A stretch of 64,000 bases of DNA from contig CAJTPM010000017.1 of NCBI GenBank assembly GCA_910578085.1, forward strand, positions 1 to 64,000, written 5' to 3'. Of this stretch, positions 26,742-36,005 are shown piece after piece. Under the pieces are notes generated by a model, which worked only from the letters and a program-made list of their open reading frames with translations, ran no database searches and was not told the origin of the DNA. Each line of letters begins with the position of its first letter. Positions within the stretch are counted from its first letter, which is position 1. A program made the position numbers and the translations under genes. Origin of the DNA: an uncultured Lachnospiraceae bacterium (lineage in GTDB: Bacteria > Bacillota > Clostridia > Lachnospirales > Lachnospiraceae).

Positions 26742-27458
26742 ATGGGACAGACAAACACACCGACACCGCATAACGAGGCAAAATACGGAGAGATCGCAAA
26801 GACGGTTCTGATGCCGGGAGATCCTCTTCGGGCGAAATTTATCGCGGAGACTTGGCTGGAAAATCCGGTCTGCTTTAATCAGGTGCGAAATATGTTAGGC
26901 TACACCGGGACTTACAAAGGAAAGGAAGTTTCGGTGATGGGGAGCGGTATGGGAATACCCTCTATCGCGCTCTATTCCTATGAGCTGTATCACTTTTACG
27001 GCGTGGAGAGCATAATCAGAGTGGGCAGCGCGGGTGGCTTGCAGGAAGGTATGAAATTAAAAGATCTGGTGATCGCCATGGGGGCATGCACGGATTCCTC
27101 TTATGCAGGACAGCTTAACGTGCCGGGCAGCTTTGCACCGATCGCGGACTTTGGTCTGCTGGAGAAGGCGGTTTTTGCAGCTAGGGAGAAAAATATCAGC
27201 GTAAAAGTGGGAAATGTGCTCTCGGCGGATGCTTTCTATAACTTTGATACAAGCCGGACAAGAAGATGGGCGGATACAGGCGTACTGGCCGTGGAGATGG
27301 AGTCGGCGGCTCTCTACATCAATGCCGCGCAGGCGAAGAAAAAAGCGTTGAGTCTCCTGAGCATATCCGATCACGTTTTCACGGGTGAGGAACTGACGGC
27401 CAAAGAGCGACAGGTCGAATTTAAGAATATGATTGAAGTAGCGTTGGAGCTGGCATAA
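26742..27458 (+). CDS. deoD: purine nucleoside phosphorylase DeoD
   Basis: This 238-residue protein closely follows the DeoD family: MPGDPLRAKFIAE, MGSGMGIPS, RVGSAG near the phosphate site, AVEMESAALY and the catalytic SDHVFTGE near the C-terminus. It cleaves purine (deoxy)nucleosides with phosphate to release base and sugar-1-phosphate in the cytoplasm. GAAGGGAG lies about 7 bases before the ATG at 26742; an in-frame GTG at 26700 is less likely. It follows the PAP2 gene by 70 bases, with no functional link evident. Confidence 0.96.
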   Translation: MGQTNTPTPHNEAKYGEIAKTVLMPGDPLRAKFIAETWLENPVCFNQVRNMLGYTGTYKGKEVSVMGSGMGIPSIALYSYELYHFYGVESIIRVGSAGGLQEGMKLKDLVIAMGACTDSSYAGQLNVPGSFAPIADFGLLEKAVFAAREKNISVKVGNVLSADAFYNFDTSRTRRWADTGVLAVEMESAALYINAAQAKKKALSLLSISDHVFTGEELTAKERQVEFKNMIEVALELA

Positions 27459-27565
27459 GTGATTTTTCAGTCCGGTCTGTATTGCATAAATTGAAAAAAG
27501 TTTTCCGTTTGACAGCAGGAGTCGGCGATCCCGCAATATTTGCCAGGAATATGTTCTGACAAATA

Positions 27566-29149
27566 TTACAGATTGTCGAACACTGCTGTCTCTTTTTCGA
27601 GTTCTTTGACAACTTCCTGATTGGTATCCATGCGCTGGGTGATATCTTCCATTTCGTCAACAAGGCTTCTGGTATTATCGGCAACGCCGGCGATCCCGTC
27701 GGCGCCCTCATCGATGGCCTTTGTGATGGTTTCAATGGAATCCGCGATTTCGGACATGGAGCTTTTCAGGCTTTCCGTCTGTACCTGAAATTTGTCCATG
27801 GCATGGCGGATATAGGCGGCATCTTCTTTGTACTGACTGCCGGACTGGATGAAAGCCTGGAATTCCGTCAGGACAGACTGCTTCATGTAGTCGATCAGAT
27901 GCTGTGCATTTTCCGCAAGATTATATACGGCGGCAGTCACGCCGCTGTTGATTGCCTGTATCCGGCTGGCGGTTTCCCTGCTGGAGGCGGCAAGAGCGCT
28001 CACTTCTTCTGCAACAATGGAAAAACCTCTTCCGGCGGCTCCGGCGTTGGCGGCTTCTATGGAAGCATTGAGGGAGATCAGTCTTGTTTGATTGGCTATG
28101 GAAAGTATTTCGCTGGTAAGCGTCTCAATCTGATCTACGCTTTTGCTCCTTTCAATCGCATCATTGAGGGAGCGCAGGATCTCCTCGGCTTTGGCGCTGG
28201 TAGTCTCCGCGCTGCTTTGAGCGGACTGCTGCATGTTGTCTGCGCGGGTATTCATATGGATGGTATAGTCAGTGATCGCGCCGCATTCTTCCGCCATACT
28301 CTGAACATCCAATGATACAGACCGTGCATTGTCGTTGATGTCCGATATATTGCCGGCCACATCCTGAATGGTTGCGGATATCCGGTGGGCGAGAGAGGAG
28401 AGACCTTCCGCGTTTTCTCTGGAAGTCTGGGTACTGTTTAACACATCTTCGGTCATATTGTTGATGTGTCCCGAACTTTCCCGGATAGTATTCAGAATAT
28501 TCTTGACAGGAATCACAACGTTGCTGGTAATAAGTTTCATATCCGCAAATACTAACGAAATACAGGCGATAACTGCAGCGACAGCCACCACCAGAGAGAT
28601 AATATATACAATAGAAAGGCGTGTTCTCGCTCTGGCCGTCTGATCGCTGATGGAAGTATTCAGGGCGTCGATATCTTTTCCCATTGCTCCGGCATAAGCG
28701 GCCACATCCCCGTTGGCAAGAATATAGGCATCCTGCGTTTTATGCCCTGCACTGGCACAGACCAGATAGACCAGTGCGTGTTTGAAAGAGGCATAATCGG
28801 ACAACAGTGATTCGTACTGTGTCTGATCTTCCGGTATGACATAGTTTTCATATTCTGCCAGCATATCGTCCAGAAGAGCCTCTTCCTCTTTGATCTGCTG
28901 AACAAGGAGGATCATGGTATTATAGTCTGTTGCCACGATGTGGCTGAGAGCCATTTTATGAATATTCATGGAAGACTGGGAGATTTTCGCCAGCCGGCTT
29001 TTGCCATCCATATAATTATCGGCAATATTGGCGGCGTTTGCATTTACATTGTGGATATTGATAAGGGAAAGAATATTTGACAGCAGAGCTACCATACCCA
29101 AAAGAGCGATCGGTATGATCAAACGCTGCTTTAAACTGATATCTTTCAT
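27566..29149 (-). CDS. methyl-accepting chemotaxis protein
   Basis: This 527-residue protein has N-terminal helix 1 (about 9-30), an external helical sensor of about 150 residues, helix 2 (about 178-202), a short HAMP-like region and a cytoplasmic signalling coiled coil with the conserved hairpin tip (NQTRLISLNASIEAANAG). AAAGGAG precedes the ATG. It is the last gene in a minus-strand run with a solute-binding lipoprotein 40 bases upstream and no permease, so the lipoprotein may present ligand to this receptor. That pairing is inference. Confidence 0.94.
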   Translation of the reverse strand: MKDISLKQRLIIPIALLGMVALLSNILSLINIHNVNANAANIADNYMDGKSRLAKISQSSMNIHKMALSHIVATDYNTMILLVQQIKEEEALLDDMLAEYENYVIPEDQTQYESLLSDYASFKHALVYLVCASAGHKTQDAYILANGDVAAYAGAMGKDIDALNTSISDQTARARTRLSIVYIISLVVAVAAVIACISLVFADMKLITSNVVIPVKNILNTIRESSGHINNMTEDVLNSTQTSRENAEGLSSLAHRISATIQDVAGNISDINDNARSVSLDVQSMAEECGAITDYTIHMNTRADNMQQSAQSSAETTSAKAEEILRSLNDAIERSKSVDQIETLTSEILSIANQTRLISLNASIEAANAGAAGRGFSIVAEEVSALAASSRETASRIQAINSGVTAAVYNLAENAQHLIDYMKQSVLTEFQAFIQSGSQYKEDAAYIRHAMDKFQVQTESLKSSMSEIADSIETITKAIDEGADGIAGVADNTRSLVDEMEDITQRMDTNQEVVKELEKETAVFDNL

Positions 29150-29189
29150 TATCTTATGCTCCTTTCACAGCTGATCTGAATGTCGGGCG

Positions 29190-30425
29190 TTATGGCGCCG
29201 TAATTCCTTCCACCATGGTATCAAGTCGTTCCTGAAGGCTTTTGCCGGAGGGATTTTCGGAAAGGATATCAGCAGTAAACGTACTGACCGGTTCCCAGAA
29301 ATTTCCGCCGATGCGCTGCAGACATGAATATTCCGACTGCTCTAATAGTGCTGCGATGGCGGGTGCGCTCTGAACTTCCCCGGAGGAAGCTGCGTTTATA
29401 TTGGACGGTCCCTGGCCACGGATGCGAAAACGAAGTTTCTGGTTTTCTTCGTTTGCAATCCATTCGGCCAGCTTTGCCGCCCATTCCCTGTTTTGGGAGT
29501 AAGCGTTTACGCCGATCAGTTTATAACCGGAAAAGGAAGCCATTTGAACCTGTTTTCCGGCGCATGTGTAAGAGGGCAGCTTTGCGGCGCCGAAATTTTT
29601 CCCCCAGGCCTGTTCCACAGCAACAGCATTCCACACACCGTTGATTCCAGCAATGATCGTATCGTTTTTAACGCCTTCCAGAAATCCGGCATCGTCTGTG
29701 CTGGTAAAGCCGGGGTGGGAAGCCATATTCTGCATTGCCCGGCCAACATCTGCACCTTTGATATCGCCTTCCGTACTGTTCCAGGTACAGTAATTGGTAA
29801 TGCCGTCATCATTTAATCCTACTGTAAGCCCGGTATTGCCAAAAAAGGAATATACATACCATCCGGAAGACCACTCCATGGAAACTTTTTTCCCGTTTTC
29901 AGCGGCGATCGCCAGCATCCGGTCAAAAGATGCGATGTCCTGTTCGGTAAAATATTTTTTGTTATAATAGAGGAAGTAGCCATTGTCCGCAGTCAGCGGC
30001 AAAGCATACAGGGTATCGTTCACAGATGCCGCAAGGACAGCTTCAGGCAGATTTGCCTGTTTGACGGCGTCGGCGTTTTCTATGGGTTCCAAAGCGCCAG
30101 CGGCAACCAGTGTGTTTAATTGATCATCTGCAAAAGCAAATACATCGGCTCCGCCTTCCAGATTTTCCATCAGCGCATCCATGCAGTGACTCTCGCTTTG
30201 TGGTTCGTATGTAATCTCAAAATCTGCCTGGCCATGATATTCGGCCTTAAATCCGTCGATAATCTGCCGAAGCAATTCCTCATCTTCCTCGGCGGCCCAG
30301 ACAGTCAGGGCGATCGTATCGGGAAGCTGCTGCTCTTTTGCAGGATCCGGCGTATTGCGCCGGCATCCGGTCAGCAACAGCGCCAGTAGAAGAACCGGAA
30401 GCCATTTAGAACTCTTTTTTTTCAT
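29190..30425 (-). CDS. extracellular solute-binding lipoprotein, family 1
   Basis: This 411-residue protein has a lipoprotein signal ending LLLTGC (anchor C21) and a sugar-binding-protein fold pattern: IALTVWAAEEDEELLRQIID near the N-terminus, DVFAFADDQL and a C-terminal EWIANEENQ segment. Such proteins capture oligosaccharides for ABC import, but no permease genes are nearby. Neighbours are a two-component system upstream and a chemoreceptor downstream, all on the same strand, which suggests a sensing role. GGAG lies 6 bases before the ATG at 30425. An internal promoter precedes it. Confidence 0.9.
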   Translation of the reverse strand: MKKKSSKWLPVLLLALLLTGCRRNTPDPAKEQQLPDTIALTVWAAEEDEELLRQIIDGFKAEYHGQADFEITYEPQSESHCMDALMENLEGGADVFAFADDQLNTLVAAGALEPIENADAVKQANLPEAVLAASVNDTLYALPLTADNGYFLYYNKKYFTEQDIASFDRMLAIAAENGKKVSMEWSSGWYVYSFFGNTGLTVGLNDDGITNYCTWNSTEGDIKGADVGRAMQNMASHPGFTSTDDAGFLEGVKNDTIIAGINGVWNAVAVEQAWGKNFGAAKLPSYTCAGKQVQMASFSGYKLIGVNAYSQNREWAAKLAEWIANEENQKLRFRIRGQGPSNINAASSGEVQSAPAIAALLEQSEYSCLQRIGGNFWEPVSTFTADILSENPSGKSLQERLDTMVEGITAP

Positions 30426-30459
30426 AGCATACTCCATAAAGTAAAAATTTTAACAATTT

Positions 30460-30488
30460 ATCTTAACATTTCCCCGGATTTTTTACAA
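30460..30488 (-). promoter_or_regulatory. promoter for solute-binding protein and chemoreceptor
   Basis: On the minus strand TTGTAA (30488-30483) and TAAGAT (30465-30460) are separated by 17 bp, reading toward the lipoprotein gene. This would allow the lipoprotein and chemoreceptor to be expressed separately from the two-component genes upstream. Confidence 0.5.
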
Positions 30489-30496
30489 GCGTCATT

Positions 30497-31714
30497 TTAC
30501 AGTTCCGGCAGATACAAAAACAACTCAAAAATACCGTCTTCGACGCTTACTTTCAGGTTTCCCCGGTAGTGCTGCACAATGATCTCTATGCTGTGAAGCC
30601 CATAGCCGTGCCGGTTTTTATCGGGCTTTGTGGTGGGAGGCAGACCTTTTAAAGGACTGTCCTTTTTTGTGGGGTTCTTTATGGAGAGAGCCAGAATACC
30701 TTTCTGGTGGCGGGCGGTCAGTTCAATAAATCGTTTCTCTTCCGGCAGCGCCAGACAGCTCTCAATGGCGTTGTCCAGAGCGTTGGCGAACAGGACGCAG
30801 ATGTCGGCTTTCTCATAGGGCATATCCTCACGGATATCCAGCTTTACTGTCAGGGGGATACTATTTTCCCGCATAACAGCGTCTTTCACGGAAAGCACGG
30901 CGTTTACGGTCATATCGCCGCAGTAATCCGTCCGTTTGGTAAAACCGGGACTTTCCAGAAGGTGGGTGATATAGCCCGCCTTTTCATCTTCCGGAAGGAA
31001 GGCGAGAGTGTGCAGATGATTGGACAGATCGTGCTTTAAACGTCTGATCTCAAAGTGCTGCCTGCTCATGGATTCATAGTAAGACTGGTTCATCTCGGCA
31101 TAAAGACTTTGTCGTTCCAGCTCTTTCTGTTTTGATAAAACGGCAATAGTCCATAAGAGTCCGATGAAGGAGAGGACTGTGAGAAAAAGCAGAATCGTAT
31201 ATAAAAACAGGGAACGGTAGGAATTCTGTCCTTCATCGGCGATCAGCACAATGCTGAGGACGATGCCCATCGGCGGAAGTGTCAGAAAAGCCATCAGGTG
31301 CCACAGGGAAGCTCCCAGCTCCGTCTCTCTGTCAGGTCCGGGAAACCGTATCAGAAGATACAAAATGAAAGAAAAGAAGTTACGGGACAACGCCATAATT
31401 CCAAGGCTGTGATAGAGCTCCAGAATATTGTCGAAAAATATGTTACACGCAAATACTGTGCTGGATAGCATCAGAGCTAACGACAGCTTTTTGGACGGAG
31501 AATCCGTGCAGCAAAACTGGATCCCCGCCAGGTAGAAAAAGAAAGTCGGGGGAAGATTGTACCAGTCTCCGATAAAAATGATCATGCAGACGATCAGGGC
31601 ACTGATAAATAACAGGGCAGCATGGGCAAAACAGGATTTCTTTATGTGAAACAGTCGTCGGATGGTGAGGTAATGAAAAAGGAAGCCGGGTAATTCAAGA
31701 AAAAGAATAAGCAT
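30497..31714 (-). CDS. GHKL-domain sensor histidine kinase
   Basis: This 405-residue AgrC-like kinase has six predicted N-terminal membrane helices (2-195), phosphoacceptor H228 in RRLKHDLSNH, N-box NALDNAIESC and G-box HGYGLHSIEIIV. AGGAG lies 7 bases before the ATG. It lies 102 bases downstream of its LytTR partner. It differs from the kinase at 9.2 kb in its sensor region. Divergent ABC transporter genes across the regulator gene are possible targets; so are the solute-binding protein and chemoreceptor downstream. Confidence 0.92.
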   Translation of the reverse strand: MLILFLELPGFLFHYLTIRRLFHIKKSCFAHAALLFISALIVCMIIFIGDWYNLPPTFFFYLAGIQFCCTDSPSKKLSLALMLSSTVFACNIFFDNILELYHSLGIMALSRNFFSFILYLLIRFPGPDRETELGASLWHLMAFLTLPPMGIVLSIVLIADEGQNSYRSLFLYTILLFLTVLSFIGLLWTIAVLSKQKELERQSLYAEMNQSYYESMSRQHFEIRRLKHDLSNHLHTLAFLPEDEKAGYITHLLESPGFTKRTDYCGDMTVNAVLSVKDAVMRENSIPLTVKLDIREDMPYEKADICVLFANALDNAIESCLALPEEKRFIELTARHQKGILALSIKNPTKKDSPLKGLPPTTKPDKNRHGYGLHSIEIIVQHYRGNLKVSVEDGIFELFLYLPEL

Positions 31715-31816
31715 GGATTGTCTCCTGATATCAAATAGTATAAAAACGGTATTACGGTCTGTTCAGATTTTTGGAATTCGTCTCAAAATGCGGGGATCCG
31801 TTCTGAGACCTGCAAA

Positions 31817-32545
31817 TCAGGATCCGGAGAAGCCGGACAAAAGCACTCTGGCCAGTTTTTCGGAGGCTTCTTTTTTGTAAGCCCTGCTGACCGGAAGCTT
31901 TTCGCAGGCGGGATTATCGACTGTGACAAAATCGCCGCCCACAAAGGTAACGTTATCGCTGTTTACCAGATAACGCTGGTGGATGCGGACAAAATTGTTG
32001 CGCACCTGCTTTTCGATATCGTTTAACTTTCCGTAGAATGTATAAGTTTTTATGACGGTGACGAGATGAATATATCTTCTGTCGCTGTAAAAGTACAGGA
32101 TATCGTCCCAGGGCAGGCGATAGGCGCCGTCCGCATTTTTTAAAACAAAGAACCGGTCTGTAGGGGGAGTAAGCAGCTCTTTGGCCCGAAGCAGCACTTC
32201 TTTCAGCTTTTCCGGGGAAACGGGTTTGACCAGAAAATCCAGCGCATTTACCTGATAGCCGTCAAAAACATAGTCTGTGTATCCCGTCGCAAAAACGATC
32301 AGAAGATCGCGGTTTACAGTCCTGATTTTTTTGGCCGCGTCCATACCGTTTTCTTTTCCCATTTCCACATCCAGAAAAAGCAGGTCCACTTCGCCCGGAT
32401 GGGCAGTGAGCCAGTTTATACAGGTGCGGCCGTTGGAGAATTCGTAGACGATCTCATCTTCCAATTCATCCATCAGTTTTTCCAGTTGTATTCTAAGCGC
32501 GTCGCGCGCGTTTTCCTCATCGTCACAGAGAGCTATTCGAAGCAT
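31817..32545 (-). CDS. LytTR-family response regulator
   Basis: This 242-residue protein has a receiver domain (DDE at 8-10, phosphoacceptor D59 in LLFLDVEMG, VKPVSPEKL) and a C-terminal LytTR domain (about 135-235; DILYFYSDRRYIHLVT and FVRIHQRYLVN). It pairs with the GHKL kinase just downstream. The 259-base region between it and the divergent ABC gene shows no convincing paired LytTR half-sites, so its targets cannot be assigned from sequence. Confidence 0.93.
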   Translation of the reverse strand: MLRIALCDDEENARDALRIQLEKLMDELEDEIVYEFSNGRTCINWLTAHPGEVDLLFLDVEMGKENGMDAAKKIRTVNRDLLIVFATGYTDYVFDGYQVNALDFLVKPVSPEKLKEVLLRAKELLTPPTDRFFVLKNADGAYRLPWDDILYFYSDRRYIHLVTVIKTYTFYGKLNDIEKQVRNNFVRIHQRYLVNSDNVTFVGGDFVTVDNPACEKLPVSRAYKKEASEKLARVLLSGFSGS

Positions 32546-32778
32546 AAGAAATTTCCTTCCTGTTATGAATCATTGCGTGTCTGTTGTAAATATTCCGTTG
32601 GACAGTCATAAATATATTCCTTCTTACTGTAGCATTTCCGGATCATTCTCTCAAGATACGTTTTGCCGGATTTTACATGAGAAGCGCCAAACTTTACATA
32701 TTTTGCAGCGGGGTACAGATCTTTACAAAAACGGGGCGGTATTTGACAGGACAAAATCCGGCAGGAGGAGATTGTGGT

Positions 32779-32817
32779 ATGTTGGAAAAAAGGAGGACAT
32801 ACACATGCTTACAGTAA
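32779..32817 (+). CDS. possible 12-codon leader ORF overlapping the ABC gene start
   Basis: GGAGGAG at 32764-32770 is followed 8 bases later by ATG, encoding MLEKRRTYTCLQ and a TAA at 32815. The ABC ATPase ribosome-binding site and ATG (32805) lie inside it. This could be a leader that controls ATPase translation, or a chance frame. Confidence 0.3.
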   Translation: MLEKRRTYTCLQ

Positions 32818-33548
32818 AAAATTTATACAAATCCTATGAGACGGCAAAAACCCGTTATCCGGTGCTGAAAGGGATCAGTTTTCATGTGAAGAAGGGGGAA
32901 TTTACAGCAGTGATGGGCGCGTCGGGCTCCGGCAAGAGTACGTTACTCAACTGTATTTCCTGCTATATTCCCTACGATAAGGGGGAGATTCTGTTGGGAG
33001 AGCAGAACCTGAGCGGTTTGGATCAGGAAGGGCTGGCAGCGGTTCGAAACGGGAAGCTGGGCTTTGTCTTTCAGGATTTTATGCTGCTCGACGGGCTAAG
33101 CGTAAAAGAGAATATTCTGATTCCCAGAATCATCAGAGAGAAGGCCGACAAAGAAGCGGAAGAGTACGCGGAGAGACTGATGGAACTGTTCGGTATTTCC
33201 CATATAAAAGATAAATATCCGGCGGATATCTCCGGCGGGGAGAGACAGCGAGCAGCCGTCGCAAGGAGCCTGATCAACGATCCGCTCATTATTCTGGCGG
33301 ATGAGCCCACCGGAAATCTGGACAGCAAATCGAGTCGGATCGTGATAGAGGCTTTTGAGAAGGCAAAAAGCGAGATGAATTCCACGATTCTGATGGTAAC
33401 CCACGACAGTTTTTCGGCTTCTTTCTGCGACAGGGTGATTCTGTTAAAGGATGGTGTGATCTATAAGGAGCTGAAACGAACCGGTGGACAGAGCAGTTTC
33501 CAGGGGTATCTGTTGGATACACTGAAAGAGATGAGCAACGCGGAGTGA
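32805..33548 (+). CDS. ABC transporter ATP-binding protein (FtsX/MacB-associated type)
   Basis: This 247-residue ATPase has Walker A GASGSGKS (38-45), the Q-loop at Q90, signature SGGER (143-147), Walker B ILADE (163-167) and an H-loop in MVTHD. The family (LolD/BceA/MacB-like) powers FtsX-type permeases that export or detach peptides, antibiotics or lipoproteins. GGAGG lies 8 bases before the ATG at 32805. The permease follows 113 bases downstream, and a two-component pair is encoded divergently, a common layout for antimicrobial-peptide detoxification modules. Confidence 0.94.
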   Translation: MLTVKNLYKSYETAKTRYPVLKGISFHVKKGEFTAVMGASGSGKSTLLNCISCYIPYDKGEILLGEQNLSGLDQEGLAAVRNGKLGFVFQDFMLLDGLSVKENILIPRIIREKADKEAEEYAERLMELFGISHIKDKYPADISGGERQRAAVARSLINDPLIILADEPTGNLDSKSSRIVIEAFEKAKSEMNSTILMVTHDSFSASFCDRVILLKDGVIYKELKRTGGQSSFQGYLLDTLKEMSNAE

Positions 33549-33661
33549 AAATTTGCGCTTATGAGCATAGTTTTGATAAATTGGCTGCGGCAGAAATGTT
33601 GTTTGTGATGATAAGAGGAGATGGGGAAAAACCCGGAAATGCCGCAGTGAGGAGGTTATTT

Positions 33662-35839
33662 ATGACAACAATGAGAGATCTGGAGAAAAAACTGAGGAAG
33701 TTAGATTACCATCAGGCGAGGTTGTATCTGTTCTGCAATTTTATTTCCCTGATGCTGATCACGGCATATTCCATTATGATGCTGTCGCCCACGGTGCAGG
33801 AGGTGTTCCCGGAGGGCGGGGATTCGAGGAAGCAGATGCAGGCGATCTTTGTGCTGGCTGTGGTGGGCTGTACGGCATTCACAATATATGCCACGGCGTT
33901 GTTTTTCCGAAAAAAATCGAGACAGGTGGGAATCCTGATGGCCCTGGGGATTTCGAAAGGAAAACTTGCGCCGATTCTCTATCGGGAGATACTGTTCTTA
34001 AGTTTTTTATCTTCCGGCTTTGGAATTCTGGCGGGAATTCCGCTTGTGGTGCTTTTGTGGAACAGTTTTAGGCTGTTTCTGGCGGACAGTGAGCAGATGC
34101 AGTTGAATATGCGCATAGCCAATCTGGGTATCCCGCTTGCTTTCCTGGCGATGGTGGTGGGACTTGCCTGTGTGACGGCAAATCGCTATCTGGCGAGGAC
34201 GGATATTCTGGACACGATCAAGGAAGAGCACAAAAACGAGCCGGTGAAGGAACTGGGGAGATGGTGCGGCCCGGCGGGCATTATCGTACTGCTTGCCGGG
34301 GCGGTGGGAGGATATGCAGCGCCGTTTGTTTCTATGAGACTTTTCCGGATTTATGCCTCGGGATGGCTTAACATATTATATGCCCCGGTATTTATCGGTC
34401 TGTATATGATCTTACTCCATACGGTGGTATACGGCTGGCGGTTTCGTCCGGGCCGTTCCGGGTACGAAAAGCGGAAAGGGGGATCCGGCAGGAAAAGCAG
34501 CTCCTCTTTAAAGAGTAATCTGATCTCCTACAGTATGATGAAGTTCCAGGGAAAGCAGACCGTGAACAACATGCTTGTCAGCACGGTGCTGATAGCAGGG
34601 GCGTGTTTTGCCATTTTTTATCTGCCTATGCTTACGACGAGTATGACAGACGGGCTGAAGGATCGCCCCTATGACTATCTGTACCACTACCGGGCGGATC
34701 AGAGCGGACTTTCGAAAAAAGAGGTGGAAGGATTGGCGTCGGAGTACGGGCTGTCTCTAAAGGATTGGCATGAGGCAGAATACGTCAGTCTTGGTATGGA
34801 CGGCTTCACGGACGTGGGCGGAGGTCAGGAAGGAGATAAGATCATAGAGGAATATTGGGAGATCGTGGCTGAGGGGAAGTTTTTTTCGGAGAGCAGTTTG
34901 AAAGAACTGACCGGGACAGAGGTGACGGTGGAACCGGGGACTTATCTGGGAATCGTCGATGACGGGGAGGAAAATACGTTTGCCATGCGGACGGATTGTA
35001 AAATTTTTACCAACATGAGTACGAGGAAAACGATACAGACGTCTTTTGCCGGGTGGGCACACTATAATATGCTGGTGGACTCGGGCAAAGGGTATTATGT
35101 GTTAAATGACGCAGATTACGCTGAAATCGCGGAAGGGGCCGCCGGAGAATGGCGCGGTGTGATGCATGTTTTCAATGTAGACGGCGAGGATGATTATCAG
35201 TTTGCGGATCGTCTGCTGCGCTCTTTTGTGGCTTCCGTAGATGAAAGCTGTAATTTAGCCAGCTTTTATGACAGGGTGTATAAGATTGCGCTCAATGAGA
35301 GAGGAAAAGAGTATTGGGGGGATGATACGGCTGCTTCACTGGCGGCGAAAATAGACTTAAGCCGTATCAATGATTCGGATTTCAGGCTGTGGTGGGAGTA
35401 TATGCCAAAATCCGTCATGCTTGAGAAGACGGATTTTATGAGGACCTTTTCGGTATTCCTGATGATGTTTCTGTTTATCTTTCTGATCTGCATCACGGCG
35501 GCCTGCGTGATCGGCTACACGAGATGTCAGACGATCGCGTTAAACAACCGTTATGTGTTTGATGATCTGAAGAAACTTGGAGCGCCGCCGGTCTTTTTAA
35601 AAAAGGAGATCAGGAGACAGTGCTGTACGGTGATCCGTACGCCGTCGGTGATCGGCATAATCGGGATGAGTGGACTGTACACGATGATACTGTACGCCAA
35701 TGACGGGAAACTCAGCATGACGGAAGTCAAAGGGCTTGGCATATGCGGGCTGGTGATTCTGGGAATCGCGGCGCTGCTGTATGCGGTGTATTATGGGACG
35801 GTGAAGTCGTTGGTGAGGGAGTTAGTAGAGACACCATAA
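33662..35839 (+). CDS. FtsX-like ABC transporter permease
   Basis: This 725-residue membrane protein has an N-terminal helix, a triple-helix FtsX block (about 60-180), further helices near 215-300 and 330, a large external domain (about 350-620) and a C-terminal FtsX block (about 625-720). The layout fits BceB-like or related permeases, with the big extracellular loop recognising a peptide or lipid. GGAGG lies 6 bases before the ATG at 33662; the frame stays open further upstream to 33545 but lacks a comparable site. It works with the ATPase upstream. Confidence 0.9.
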   Translation: MTTMRDLEKKLRKLDYHQARLYLFCNFISLMLITAYSIMMLSPTVQEVFPEGGDSRKQMQAIFVLAVVGCTAFTIYATALFFRKKSRQVGILMALGISKGKLAPILYREILFLSFLSSGFGILAGIPLVVLLWNSFRLFLADSEQMQLNMRIANLGIPLAFLAMVVGLACVTANRYLARTDILDTIKEEHKNEPVKELGRWCGPAGIIVLLAGAVGGYAAPFVSMRLFRIYASGWLNILYAPVFIGLYMILLHTVVYGWRFRPGRSGYEKRKGGSGRKSSSSLKSNLISYSMMKFQGKQTVNNMLVSTVLIAGACFAIFYLPMLTTSMTDGLKDRPYDYLYHYRADQSGLSKKEVEGLASEYGLSLKDWHEAEYVSLGMDGFTDVGGGQEGDKIIEEYWEIVAEGKFFSESSLKELTGTEVTVEPGTYLGIVDDGEENTFAMRTDCKIFTNMSTRKTIQTSFAGWAHYNMLVDSGKGYYVLNDADYAEIAEGAAGEWRGVMHVFNVDGEDDYQFADRLLRSFVASVDESCNLASFYDRVYKIALNERGKEYWGDDTAASLAAKIDLSRINDSDFRLWWEYMPKSVMLEKTDFMRTFSVFLMMFLFIFLICITAACVIGYTRCQTIALNNRYVFDDLKKLGAPPVFLKKEIRRQCCTVIRTPSVIGIIGMSGLYTMILYANDGKLSMTEVKGLGICGLVILGIAALLYAVYYGTVKSLVRELVETP

Positions 35840-35934
35840 AATATACTTTATTTTTATTCCTGCAGGCAACGGGCTGAGGAGCTGTGCTTTAAGCCAACCT
35901 TTGACTGGCCTGAATGAATTGGCTACTGCTGCAA

Positions 35935-35999
35935 AAAAGAGTCAAATGTCCTGCAGCCCGGCGGCCTATCAGGCCTGGTGCAGAGTATTTGACTCTTTT
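35935..35999. terminator. long hairpin between convergent ABC and MFS genes
   Basis: AAAAGAGTCAAAT (35935-35947) pairs perfectly with ATTTGACTCTTTT (35987-35999), and inner arms CTGCA/TGCAG and GGCCT/AGGCC continue the fold. An A run at its left gives a T run on the minus strand, so it probably terminates the MFS transcript, and it may also stop the ABC transcript. Confidence 0.8.
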
Positions 36000-36005
36000 G
36001 ACAAT

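Noticed and set aside
32546..32804. LytTR sites between the second regulator and the ABC genes
   Set aside because: Single partial matches such as TCCGTTGGA occur, but no correctly spaced pair.
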